Position numbers and translations under genes: made by a program
From: Lytechinus variegatus
Taxonomy: Eukaryota; Echinodermata; Echinoidea; Temnopleuroida; Toxopneustidae
Direction: 5' to 3'
Assembly: GCF_018143015.1 (NCBI RefSeq)
Contig: NC_054743.1
Coordinates: 28,368,934 to 28,432,933, forward strand
Length of the DNA stretch: 64,000 bases
In this document: in pieces, positions 10,023-24,300 of the stretch
Layout of the letters: every line of letters starts with the position of its first letter
Numbering within the stretch: position 1 is the stretch's first letter
The notes under the pieces: generated by a model
What the model saw: only the letters and a program-made list of their open reading frames with translations
What the model was told of the DNA's origin: nothing
Database searches by the model: none

Positions 10023-13000
10023 TCAACCAGACCACTTGAATCTCATTTTAAGGGAAAGAATAATAAAGGCAACTACGTGATATCCAGCGAGTTGAAACAA
10101 GATGAGAATGAAGTTCTTTTCAAAGGCGTTCTGAAAAGACAAAAATAAAACAGATAAGAAATACATAATATAAAAGCGAATATAATATTATCTTAACTAT
10201 TAATTCTATTTCATTTCTTCAAATATTTTTGGTCAATCCCAAGTTAATGGCAATTTTCTAATTTTTTATGATGGAGGGGGGGGGGGGGGAGCTATACATA
10301 CGTTATTATTAAAATTATTATGTCGCCCTGCGTGGCTGACATGTGGTAGTTTAAGCTCTGATATTTTGCGTGTTTTTCACCTTTATATTGTGTACTTTTG
10401 GTTTTATAGTTGTATCATGCAAATTTGTTATATGCATGGATTCATTTGGCCAAATTTTGAATCATTTTTTTCCAATATCGGTGTGATCTTTGACATAAGA
10501 TTTTTTGCATTGGTTTTGATTTGAGCTACTCTGTATAGGTAAGCCATTTTGTACATGTAGGCTGTGTATTGTATGTCTGCTGCCTACACATACACTGTAC
10601 TTGGTGCTCACCATTCATGTTCATTCAGCTTTAAAAGCTATTGTATTGTTCAAGTAAGTCATTGATCCTAGCATTACAATGGAGCTATTGAGACTTTGGT
10701 TCATCATTAACATTCTATTTACTGCTCAAGTCTCAACTGCAGCTGTGCCACATCATGTACATGAACATGGATATCTTCACACTCCAGTATCCTGGATTCA
10801 TTGCAAGTACTTGAAACACCGCCAGCCATATTACCAGAACTCAACGGCAACATTCCAGTTCCAGTTATTGAAGTCCGGCGACGTCAACCCCAACCCAGGA
10901 CCAACAACCGAAAACGCTCCTGGAGAGTACTGTGCCCGTAAGCTATCTGCGAGTACATCTTACAATGGAACTAATGGACGAATTTTTTATGACAGAGATT
11001 TTCTTCTGCAGTGTAACCCTGCATGGAAACATTACAGTCCTGAGGTGGTTACAAATGGACTATCAAACATTGCTCACAAAACAACGAAGAACAGGGGCAT
11101 GCTCCACGAGAATTTATGGCTTCGGATCAAAGAACTTGGTATCCAGACACGTTTTCGAGGTAAGAGAGGAGGACAGAAAAGGGATTCTGCAAACAGTTTT
11201 TGTCTAAAGAAGCGACGAAGGAACAACATCAATCTTAAAACAGTGTCGTGCGTTGATAACAATCTTGTAAGATCTAGTTGCAATGTTTGTTTGTGGAACG
11301 CACATTCTGTAAGAAATAAAACTACTTATGTTACTGAATATGTTAATGAATATAATATCGATGTTATGTGCATTACAGAAACCTGGTTAAGTAATCAGGA
11401 TAATGTAGTGATTGGGGAGTGCACTCCTATAGGATATACTTTCATTAACTCTCCAAGAGACGCAAGTAATCGTGGTGGAGGGATTGGAGTCCTGTATAAA
11501 AGCATGCTCAAATTAAAGATTAAGAAAATAGATTTTAGGTTTTCCACATTTGAACAAGCTCATATTACCGACTTGTCAAGCTCTATCCATTTTTTCATTG
11601 TCTATAGACCACCCCCTTCTTCAGCAAATAGATTCACAAGTTCTGACTTCTTGAAGGAATTTGATGAATACATATGTGAAATATCACTATGTCCAGGAAA
11701 ATTGGTGTTATTAGGTGATTTCAATGTCCATTGGGAAAACATGAATAAAAATGATGTGCTTCACATGAGGAGCACCATCTCTTCGGCTGGGTTCATTCAG
11801 CATGTACAAGGCCCAACCCACAATCTTGGTCATACTTTAGATCTGGTTTTTACCAGAGATGATTCAGTTATCTTACAGTGTCACACATTTGACACTTGTA
11901 TTTCTGATCATTATATGATTCATTTTTTACTGGCTCATCAAACAGCAGACCCAGTCTCTGTTACTTCTTCCTTACGTAATTACCGCAAGATTAATAAAGC
12001 TCAATTCAGTAATGCTTTACTTGACTTAGTTTCATCTCAACCAGAAGATTTAGATAATGTGTCTCTTTTTGACTGGTATGTTTCTGGCATCACTAAGGTG
12101 TTAGATACCTGTGCACCATCTTCAACCAAGTCTCGCCCTCTGAAGCGACGTAGACCCTGGTTTAATCAGTCTGTACTTGCTGCTCGCCAGCACAGACGTA
12201 AAGCAGAACGTAAATGGCGTAAAACACGACTAGACTCAGATCGCACATTGTTCATAGAAGCTAATAGGAATGTATGCCAAATCATTGATACCGCTAAAGA
12301 AGATTTCTTGAAAGATAAGTTAGGTTCGTGTTCTGTCAAGGAGGTATATCAGATCATTCATTCACTTTTGAACAAGAAGTCGAATCAACTTCCCTTATAT
12401 GAATCTGCAGCCAGATTAGCTCATCAATTCTCTTTGTTTTTTGTCAACAAGATAAAAAGAATAAGAGCTGAACTTGATGCATGTACTGTACCTGTTAACA
12501 TTCAGTTTACTGATATTGAAAACCAAACTATTCCACTTTTCACAGAATTTCAGGTGCTTTCTCAGTCAAATGTATCCAGAATCATTATGTCTTCTGCTAC
12601 TAAATCCTCTCGTCTTGACCCCATTCCTACATGGATTTTGAAAGAAAATATTGTTCATTTATTACCATTGCTCACAAATGTAATCAATCAATCTCTTTCC
12701 ACAGGTATCTTCCCTGATCAAGCACATTCAGCAATCATCAAACCTTTTTTGAAGAAATCAGGGTTGGATGTAAATGATATCAGTAATTATAGACCGGTCT
12801 CAAACTTATCATTTCTAGGTAAACTCATCGAGAAGGCGGCATGTACTCAACTAGCTGATCATATTGAATCTAATAATATTCTTGATCCTCTCCAATCTGC
12901 CTATAGGCCAGGTCACAGCACGGAGTCTGCTCTGATCAAAGTAAAAAATGACATCATGTTATCTCTCGACTCTAATAATGTAGTTTTCATGGTGCTGTTA

Positions 13001-16000
13001 GATTTATCTGCCGCGTTTGATACAATAGACCATAATATTTTCATATCCCGGTTATTCAACAGAATAGGCATTAGGTCCACAGTCTTATCCTGGTTTCAAT
13101 CATACCTGTCTGGATGGACTTCGCAAGTAGATATTGATGGCACATTGTCAAATCCCATAACTCTAGAATTTGGACTCCCTCAGGGTTCAATAGTCGGACC
13201 CATAGGCTACTCAATATATACTCTTCCAGTTGGTGATATCATCCGAAATCACTGTATCAATTATCATTTTTACGCTGATGACATACAATTATATGTTTCT
13301 TTCGATCCGAAAACTCCTGGAGCTCTCAATAACGCACTGGTTAAACTCCAGAATTGTATATCAGATATAAGACAGTGGATGATAGTGAATAAACTAAAAC
13401 TTAATGATAATAAAACTGAATTTTTTGTTGCGGCCTCTACTTATAACTTGCGCAATCTTCCAAATGTTCAACTTGATGTTGATGGTACACTCATTAGACC
13501 ATCCGAAAAAATACGAAACCTTGGTGTCATATTTGATTCCCGCATGTCAATGTCGTACCATATCTCTCATATCTGTAGCACAGTCACTTTTTATTTAAGG
13601 AATATTTCTAGAATCAGAAGGTTTATTGACCAGTCTGCCTGTCACAATGCTGTTCGTTCATTGGTTCTGTCTCGTATTGATTATTGCAATGGGCTCCTTT
13701 CTACAATTCCCTCTAATCAATTAGTCCGTGTTCAACGACTACAAAATTGGGCGGCACGATTAATTCTACAGGTTTCCCGGGATCATCCTTCCCAACCACT
13801 CTTTAATTCTCTTCACTGGCTTCCTTTTAAACAGAGAATTACGTTCAAATTACTTGTGATTGTCTACAAAACACTGAATAAACAGGCTCCACAGTATTTA
13901 AGTAGCTGCTTGAATCTGTATAGACCAACCAGAGCTCTTAGATCGGCCAGTGATCACCTTCGTCTCACATATTCATTAACTCGTACATTAGCTGGTGACA
14001 GAACTTTTACAGTGTCGGCTTCAAAATCCTGGAACAACCTGCCACTAATAATTAGACAGTCTCCATCATTAGCAATCTTCAAAAAGTCATTGAAAACTCA
14101 TCTCTTTAATACTTTGTAGTTTTTAAAATAATACATCTTATTCATTGTAAGCGCTTTGGGCCTAATGGGAAAAGCGCAGTACAAATAATAAGTAATAATA
14201 ATAATAATAATACGTAACTGCCATTCGAAGGTCATTTTCACATTTTTGTACATTTTTTTTCTGGGGGGGGGGGCTGAATATGCATATAATCTGATGGCCA
14301 TTTCATTTTTTTGTACATGGTTACGGAAATAGGTTGGGGGCGCCCCCTCCATCATTCCACAACCCCTGGACTTGGCCTTCGAGGACTGTCAACGAGGGAG
14401 TGGTAGAAAATGCGAAAGACGGAGTGAGAGGGGGCGGGGCAAAGTTTAGGGATTCGTTTACCTTGTCAAGTCCCCATCTATGTAGCACATCATCTCCCGT
14501 CAAACATGAAGTGTTAGTGCATTCTGTAGAAGAAAAAGCATCAGTCATATCACATGTAAATCTATTTCTTCTATTTTTTTCATTTATTCATACAATCACT
14601 CAAATCTGTTCATTTACCCATCCATATATTTTTTCATTCAAAATATGACCATGATGAGTCGAAACCATTTTTTGTCCGAGTGCCATCATATAAACAAGTT
14701 CAAAGATATTCAAAATCTTACCAAGTTCAACCCCTCGCCATTGGTTAATTGATAACATCTCATATCCCCATGGCAACCAGTTGATGTACAAAAGTGGGTC
14801 CAGAAAATGTGGAATAGACCTGAAACATAACAATCACCAGAGAGTGAAAAAAGAAAACCACACATGAAAAAACACGTCATGGTAGTTTTTTTCAGTTTAT
14901 ATAAATTTCGAAATGTTCTACTTGATTGTAGGCCCTACTGGCAGCTGGTTGATTTGAAGGGGTTACACTTCGTAATTCTGAAGGTTCTTTATTCCGAAGG
15001 TTCGTAATTCCGAAACACGTAAATTGCGTATACCTCGATGTTCGTTAACCCGAAAACGTAAAAGGGTTCGTTAATCCGAACTTTGTGGCGTTATTCCGAA
15101 GGTTCGTTAATCCGAAAACGAAATAAGGTTCGTTGTTCCGAAGGTTCGTTAGTCCGAAAACGAAATTAGGTTAGTTAATCATTTAGTTTTCGGACTAAAG
15201 AACATTCGGAATTACGAACCTCATTTCTTTTTCGGATTAACGAACCTTCGGAATTACAAATGTATGCGATTTGAAGGTACTATTTTGAGAGGCACAATCC
15301 TCGAGAAAACAGACAATTACTATATTACCAGATCACCAATGAATCAATCGAGTTATTTTGTCATCATTCGTTAAAAAAAATTCGTTTGTTAGAAGTGAAT
15401 TTCCTAAAATCTTGGTTACCAAGACTATGTCAATCGTTGATAAATGAAGGACGTTAAAAGCAAAATAACAATAAAAAACAATACAAAAAACAACGTACCC
15501 AAGGAGACAGAAGTAACCCCCGAGAACGTTCGAGAGGAAGACGAGGGGTATCGACTGCGAGACTGTATTCCCAGCCGTTTCATAGATAGCTGACACCAAG
15601 GCGGCTATGATTATAATAGGTTGTGGTGGGGGTAGAAACAAAATCAAATAGTAATATTATTAAAATCATTTCAATTTATTACATTCTCAATGAAAACATG
15701 GAAAAACATACACAAGATACAAAAGGAAATCATTATCAAAACATATAAAAAGCATATTTATGAGAATGAGGTGCAGCAAAAAAGAGCAGAAAGCCTTATT
15801 GAACGTTGATCAAACATACATGCATCTTGTCCACTACATGGAAAGTGTTTTATCACGATATATGAATATCAAAATTACAGTGTATGGAACGCCAAAATAA
15901 TGAGATTTTAGAATGACGACTCTTGTACTGCTAATTTGAAGGAAGTTTTGTATCGGCTGTTTAAAACTCATGGGACCGTCTATAAAGGGAGACTGAATAA

Positions 16001-19000
16001 ACCCAAATATTTTAGCGAATTTTGAGTAATAAAATAAATATTAATTTGGCGTTCCATAGTGATTTTGACATGTTTACCCCCACAAGCTCGAGATTTTGAC
16101 CTGACTAATGCAAGAACAAATCAAAACAAGTAAAAATTCTTATCCGTAGTAGTAACAGTTGAATATGATGGCGCTCTTCAATCTCTCCAGATTATGGACG
16201 TACACCACTAATGGGATCCGGTAATTTTGGGACCCCCCTTTAGACGTAATCGTTAGAAAAATATTCATATAAAATCAACAGTGCATATCTGAACATTTGA
16301 TTTCATATGGGCATAAAGAGGGATTAATACTGGATCTGTTCAGTTCCACGGGAGAGCATCAATTTGTCAATGCTGGATTTTATGGGAACTTAATTAGTTG
16401 CCCCAAAAAACCCTGTGAGCACCGTGACTGCAACCATGTTTGCATGTAGTCTGGGTTTGAGCCCCTGAAGCACGAAAAAATGCCCTAAACACTTTAAATA
16501 TTTTTACCGTTTGAATGATATTTGATGAACTACCAAATGATAAAGGTTTGGATGGTGTCATTATTAAGACTTATTTGTTGGCGGTTTCTTCAAATATCAT
16601 TTTAACACATGAGTCTATGGGGAAATAGTTAATGGTGTGTTCCCATGAAACGCGCCAGTCACTTTCATAAGTAGGGCTTCGACGAAGGAAAGCTCATTGG
16701 ACGTCACACCAAATGGCGACGATTATATAAATACGATGATTTTAATTAGTCACCCATCCACCTATTATTAGTAAAATCTTCTTCAAATAATATATCAATA
16801 TATATAAATACATAATTGTAAAATAACGCGCGTGATACACGATTGTTCTGGAAAGGGCATCCCAAATGCAACACTAGCTGGCGTCCTTTGGCAAGACAGC
16901 AAGTACCTTTGCCACCCTTCACCCAGGTGAAATCAATGGGTACGCAGTGGGAAGGAATTATTTTAATGCTTGGGCGCCTGATGGTAGCCATGTTAATGTG
17001 CATTGCTTAGAAACATGATAGAAGCTGTTTTATAATTTTATTCCGAAGGAATATTTACATTTTATTTTGTAAAAAAAATTATGTTCATGAATAATATAAC
17101 TATACGGCCTGTGTTAAACGATTCGGGATAAAACGCTTTCCATGTAATCAAGAAGATACATGAACGTGTATGGTAATGGTACGGTTTAGGTACAAATGCT
17201 TTTGAACAACACTTACCGAAACCGACGTTGATAAGGAAGACGATGATGAGGATACCCATGGCGCTGAAAAATGTTTGAGGATCTTTCTTGAGACCGACGA
17301 CGAAGTAGACTGCGCATGTCGACGCAATCATGAAGCACGATCCTATAATACTCTGATGAATGGAAGTTGAATAACATTATTGTAATGAATTATCACATAA
17401 CTTGCTTGTTCTCAATAAATACAAATACAATACAATATGGATATAATACAAATACAATTTAGACATAGAGCATGATCATGATTATTTCGTGTTTCAAGTA
17501 TTAAACATGTACAGTATTTGTTAAAAAAAAGGGCTCGGTGTTTTTTTAGCGCATTCAAACTATTGGTTGATATTTTTGTACAAATTCAGGCTAGACAGGT
17601 ATATCAGAAACCAACAAGAACAAAAGTGAACTCTGGGTGTGAAATGAATTTCGTCATTATAATTCGGGCCAGGAATCGATTTTCTCCCGGCGAGTATAGC
17701 CCCATTAACAAGGGCGGTACCACATGAAATTAAGGTTTGGGGAGGGGGGGGGGGTTTAATCTTTTATCATGTTTATTTTTATTTTTTCAAAAATGTTGCT
17801 GTATTATGTTAATTCAATTTTTTCAATAAGATATGAAAAATAATAGGGTATTATACAGTAAAAGGAATAAAACCCCTCCTTTTATGCTCATTATCCTGTA
17901 TTATTTTCGTCCCCCACTTTTTTCTCCCCTTTCCTCTCCACTTCTTAAAATAATCACGTTCGATCGCACCCTTCCCTCATTGGCGCCGTCCATGCCCATT
18001 TATATGATACTTTCATAATATCAGACAATATAATACATTATTACACCGTGATATCAAGGACAGTTGATCTTTAAATGCCGGATACTTGTATAACATTTTG
18101 TGAAGGATAAACAAATGGCCTTTTCTTGGTTCCTAAGAATTTAAGTGCATCTTGTTCTTAGAAAAAATTGTTTAAAATACATTATCTGACAGCAAATTTA
18201 TAGTTAATCATGGCGATGAGGAATATCGACATGATTACTTCCCCGTACACTAGAAATGTATTTTTAAAAAATGTTCCATGAGGGTAATTAAGTGTCCAAC
18301 CGACACTGGGCATTTGTTTGGGGCATTTTTATTATCCAGTGTGATGAAAATTTTGCCAATTCTAAAGTAATTGCTGCTTATTTTTTAACCTTACTGGACA
18401 ATATGCTTCCCGCATTTGGTAAAGTACTGCCCGAAATTGGTTCGACACACAATTATCCTCGTGCTGGTTAAAATTTTACCCAATATTTTTTAAAGTAAAT
18501 ATACATATTCCTGCATTATTTTCATTTTTGATGATAATACTTTACCTGTACGAGGAAAGTGGTAATATAATATGAACTGAGATGGTATAGTCCGTCCCTG
18601 TGCTCTCGTACAATCAACGGCAGATCGCTGGGTAACACCTAAAGCATGTAATGAATTTTATGAAATACATTTAAACGATGAAACAATACATGAGAAAAGA
18701 AAATTGGCCCTAATGCAAAAGCAACATCCGTATAGAGAGAGAGAAAAAAAAATTATAGTAAAAAACAAGTAAATGCCTTTTTGTCGGAAAAATAGTAAGT
18801 AGCGGCTTGATGTTCATACACTAACTTATTACCATTCGTTAATTAATTTTTACAGGAATACAATTAAATTAAATCATTAAAGTACTTATCGATAAGATTC
18901 AGTCAAAGAAGATTTTCATTCATTTCATTTAACATTCTGTACAGCTGAATTTAAAAAGTGATAAACACGTTTCCTTTCACGAAAAAATATCCACTGGAAA

Positions 19001-21342
19001 AAAATAACCCAGAAAGATTTTATTTGATTCTTGTGTTATGCTATGGAATTGAAGAATTTGTATAAATCATTATAATCATATACTTACGGAAAGTATGAGA
19101 AGAGAATTGAATATGATGAAAAATGATGACATAAAGAATAGTAGTCCCTGGATGCCATTAGCACGTGACTCTGTGTATGTGTCATCTGGATGCACGTATA
19201 TCACCATCAGTAGCACGCATGCGCACTGAAAGAATGTGATAAAGCAACATATTTATTGAATAGATAGATTAAATACAAAAAAAAACCAAAGAGAGGGATA
19301 GGTATATAGATAGATAAATAAATAGATAGGTAGATAGATAGATAAATAGATAGGTAGATAGATAGATAGATAGAGAAGGAGGGGGATAGAGTGAGAGAGA
19401 GACAGGGAGAGAGTAAGGGGGTATTTTAAAGTTTTTTTTTATTTAAGGTAATATTTTTTCAGAAAAACGCAACATTGTCGTCTTGGTCGGCCTCTTTTAA
19501 CACATTACAGACATGTATTTGTTAAACTTTATATTTTTTGTGAGGGGAAATCTGCATGTGTAATCTCGAGAAGGCAACCATCGCCATCTCATGACGTCAC
19601 AAAATGATAAGTTTGGAAATTCATAAATTCTTTGATGGAACTTCGAACTTCTTGAAAACGTATTCAATTCATGGCTCTTATTTTTTTCTGCATACACTAA
19701 AATCAACGCTTTGTCAAAAACGGAGATTTTTGGAAAGAATGTAAAGTAAACCATGCACGTTTCTCGACAACCATGCAGAATTGAAATAAAATCTCATCAG
19801 GAACCAGGGGCGGATCCAGTATTTTCCAAAGGGGAGGGGACATTTCTTTTCAGGAAAACAAAATGGCAAGCCCCCCATGGCTATTTATGTCACGGAAAAA
19901 AAGATTTAACAAGCAATAAGCTTGCGTAAACACGACATTTATCACTATTTCCTATGACTCTCAAAGGGGGGGGGGGCAAAGAGCCGTATGTGCCCCCATC
20001 TGGATCCGACACTTTTAGGAACAGTCGTTTTCGTCAGTGCCACATTCTCCTTCATAGTACAGAAAATACAATTTTTATTAAGAATATATATCTGTGAAAT
20101 AATCCAATGTTAGATCAACTCACTGTGATTAGCAAGAAACGAAGTAGAATGAGGAGTGGGTACCGCCAGAGACCAATCGAACACCTCCAAAAGAGATAAA
20201 TGAACTGAGACATCCTTGGTGCCTGTTTGCTGCAAAATAAAATGCAGCATTAACAAAGGCGGTGTCCGGGAATTTTTATAGGAAAGAGAACGAGGGGGTG
20301 GGGCGGTTGGTTGGAGGAAGGGGCAAAACGCCCTAATGACAACGTAATTTTTCTTTATTGTACAAAATGATAGACTTGATGGATATATTGCAGACTTTAT
20401 AGACGCAGACCTCTCATATTTAGACCCGTACTAGTTTTCGTTCTTTCTTTCCTTTCTTCCTCATTTTCCTCATCTATTTGCTTGTTCATTACGAGGGGGT
20501 GGGACCCCCCTATTCGCCTATGCAAATCACTCCCCGGGTGTGATATCTTATAAATATAAATAAAGAGGAGTACATTTTAATCGGGAAATAGCCGAGTCAA
20601 AGCGAGGCGTGTCAAATTTGTTGTTGATTGGGTCATTTCACAGCTCATATAAAATAATTTCAGCCAATCGATTTCTCGATAACTCCTATAGTTACTATTA
20701 TTCCGAATCAAATTGGAATATCTTCAGCAACAAGAACAGCATTATACCTTTAAAAACGAAAGAGTGTTGCAAATGTTTCTTTATGTCCATATCAATGCTG
20801 TGCTGATGAAACTCTTTGCGGTTACGTGATATTAGGTTTTTTTTCTGTAAACCCAACCATGCACTAATACTTTGAAATTACATATTCTTACCTTTTTGAA
20901 ACACTGCTTTCTAAATGAATGCTCTGTATGTAAAGAAAATCATTCGAAAGTATAATGAGAAATAAGATCCAAATAACGATGTTTCTCATTTTGTTTGTAT
21001 ACATGTACAGTGAATCCAATATGCAGAGCACGATATGAAACGTTGTCTTAATCAATGTAATAGTGGACGGTGTGGGTAGGTTTTTATTCTGTGAGCCCGT
21101 CTTAATCTATGTTTGAAGCTATTTTTTAACATAAATAGATATCAAAGATGACCCCTTTTATCAACTATTTCTCTTCAACAGTAACATGAAAACATATCTT
21201 TTTGAAGATACATGTCGTTTTCAAAACAACCATCGCCACCACCACAACCTGCATCTCCATTGCCACCACTACCATTATCACCACCACCACCACCACCACC
21301 TCCAACATCATCATCATCATTATCATCATCATCATCATCATC

Positions 21343-21373
<31 letters not shown>

Positions 21374-24300
21374 CCACCACCACCACCACCATTATCATCA
21401 CCATCACCATCATCATCATCATCATCACCATCATCATCCTCCTCCTGCTCTTACTTCATTGTCTCCAACACGTTCATACTCCTCACACAGCAGGTCGTGC
21501 ACAGTCTTGGCCATTGTACTCTCCGAGAAGGCATTAGCTATGCTCTGCCAAACAAAAAGACGAACATTTTTATCAAAACCGTATTTTCTAATGGGGTGTG
21601 ATGGGTTACGTATTTGTAAAGTTATATCATACTCGATAGATAAAATAATTGTTAGATTTCATGGATTTCATAATTTTACATAGAAATACAAAAGATGACA
21701 TAAAAGATTCCCATCCCGCATGTGTCAGTATTCTCTGCATCTCTATTACATTGATAAACACCAATAGATACTACCACATGGTAAATAAATACCAGAAATA
21801 AATCTATCAAACATGAATAAAGGCAATAAACGAAGTGAAAGATAACAGAGCAGGAAAACCCACAAATTCGAGGTAATGCTGCTTTTCTATGTGTCTGATT
21901 TTTTCTTTTCGCCGGCAAGTAATCAAACGTCTTTGAATAGGAATGGGCATGGATAACAATAGGGGTAGCATTTACAATATTACGCTAAGCTGCTATGGGG
22001 AAGGGGAGGGACAGATTCTTAAATAAACCCTGCGTTGGAGGAAGCGCCCCTTAGAAATTGTCGAGCACTGCCTTCACGTCTCGACTCCTCGCTAGAGGTC
22101 TGAAAGCAATTGGTGAGTTTGTCCCCATCCTTCCTGAGATCATACAGCATATGCGTAATTTTTTTCACAATTGTGAAATCTAGATCTATATATTTTTCTT
22201 TACCTCGACCCTATCTAAGCATGCACATTCCCTCCCTGGTTTAATAGCCAGGAGGTCTATCAAATAGTCCGCCGGAGAAAAGGTGTCCGGGCACGTATAT
22301 CCAAACACCGAGAAATAGGGGACAGCTTCTTCGCGTTCACCGAAATAAACACAGCGTCCGTCTGCCAAAAGGAATAGTCTGAATAAAGAATTATACAAAG
22401 AAGAGGATTAAAAAGTATCACAAAATGTAATTCAACTCGACAAAATAATATGAACCTTTTCGCAAGAGCATTCTTAAAATCTGAAGGTATTGAGGGTAAT
22501 TTTTAACATTTCCATTTAATATATAATTTGCAATAGCCGTTTTCTTTTTTTATTTCTTATTTTTTGTTTACTCTTGCTCTTTTTCGTAAGGGCCCATCAT
22601 GCACCCACCACCAGTGGCGTACCGTGGGTCACGGCATTGGGGGGGCACCAGCAAAATTTTCGGGTCACTTAGGGAGCGCGCGAAGCGCGCTCAGTTGTCA
22701 GGTATACTGACCTAATAGAGATATTTTAAGGACATGCAGTGCCATCAAACGGATATGTATCTCACTGATTACATAATGTGAGCGCGAAGCGCGAGCTGAA
22801 AATTTTTGATATTGAGGGCTAAAAATTGACATTATAAGCGAATTGTTTTGTAATCATGATACTTAACTGTCTCGCTAAACAAACAATGCGAGCGCGAAGC
22901 GCGAGCTAAAATTTTTGTATATACTGACCCTAAACAAGGAAATTTTAAGGATTATATTTTAGAATCCATTAAGAGTATAAATATCTCACCATAGTCATCT
23001 AATGCTATTGCCATCCTTTGCTGATTTTGTTAGAATTACATCTAAACACAGTCATGAAGCACCTTTTGTAGTCATGTAATCATGATTATCATACGCATCT
23101 TACTAATCAAATACTGCAAGCGCAAAAGCGCGAGCTGAAAATTGAGGAAATATAGACCTGAAGAGGGGCATTCTGAGGGTTGTTTGTAGGAATTCTCTAA
23201 GACCCTACGTATTTGACTAACCAAATGATGCGAGCGCGAAGCGCGAGCTGAAATTATTTATATATTGACCACAAACATGGATATTTTAAGGACTATAGTT
23301 ACGAATCCATTAAGTCAGAGTATACATATCTCACCATAGTCATCTAATGCGAGTGCCAAGCGCTTGCTGATTTTGTTAGAATTACATCAAAACACATGGA
23401 GCAGGTCTATATATCTCGTTAAAAATTCTATGCGAGCACCAGGAACAATGAAGACACAATTAAGCAAATAATGTTTCATAAAGTTGTGAAAAAATGCTTC
23501 TTATGTTATATGACATAATATAACACTATGATAAACAACAATTTCTTCTTTCCCCCACTACGTTTCTCTTCCTCTTTCCCTCTTTTTCTCCTTTCCCCCT
23601 TTTTTTTCGGCCAGCCGATTGGGGGGGGGGCACGTGCCCCCCATGCCCCCCCGTAGTTACGCCACTGCCCACCACCGACAAAGAGCTTATACTGTTATAC
23701 TCACTGATCAAACATATTGAAGACCTGTGATGATGGTTGGTGAATAGTACAGACAATGTTGTACCCGAGGTCGGCCAAGGAACGTAGGTTACCAATGAGG
23801 AGCTGAGCCACGTAGGAATCAAGACCAGTAGTCGGCTCGTCAAGAAATAACAATCGTCTCTCACCAAATAGCTATGGAAATTAGTCGGATAACAGTTAAA
23901 ACATATATTGTTTGGTTGTAAAGGGAGAAATATTTAAAATGTATTAATTTTTGGTAATTCATAACAGTGGCAAACCGTGACCAGGAGGAGACAAAGTATG
24001 GGGGGGGGCACAGCATTGTTCACAAACAATGCAGTGCCCCCCAATGCTTTGTCTCCTCCGGGTCACGGTCCGTTACTGATTCATAATAATATTCACTGCT
24101 AACATTTGAATAAACTGAGATAAAATTGAAAGAAAAAAAAATCGTAAAACACGAGCTCTGTGAAAAATTGAATCTGAAATTTCATTTTATCGGGAGGCAA
24201 ACTTTAAAATGAATAATGTGAAAAAAAAACACAAATAGGTCCCCGACCCCCCATGAACATTGTGTACACATTCATCTTTTAAGTTGTAATATCACTACAC

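Noticed and set aside
20240-20510. Another hAT-like MITE (AAAGGCGGTG to TTCGCCTATG)
   Set aside because: End symmetry is weak and no 8-bp flanking duplication could be found.
21165-21683. Long poly-His, poly-Ser and poly-Met frames
   Set aside because: Direct translation of the ATC/ACC trinucleotide repeat in several frames. The real exon here is on the minus strand at 21455-21544.
22676-23365. CRISPR-like spaced repeats (GAGCGCGAAGCGCGAGC)
   Set aside because: Spacing is irregular, repeats diverge and the array is inside a hAT-like element of an animal genome.
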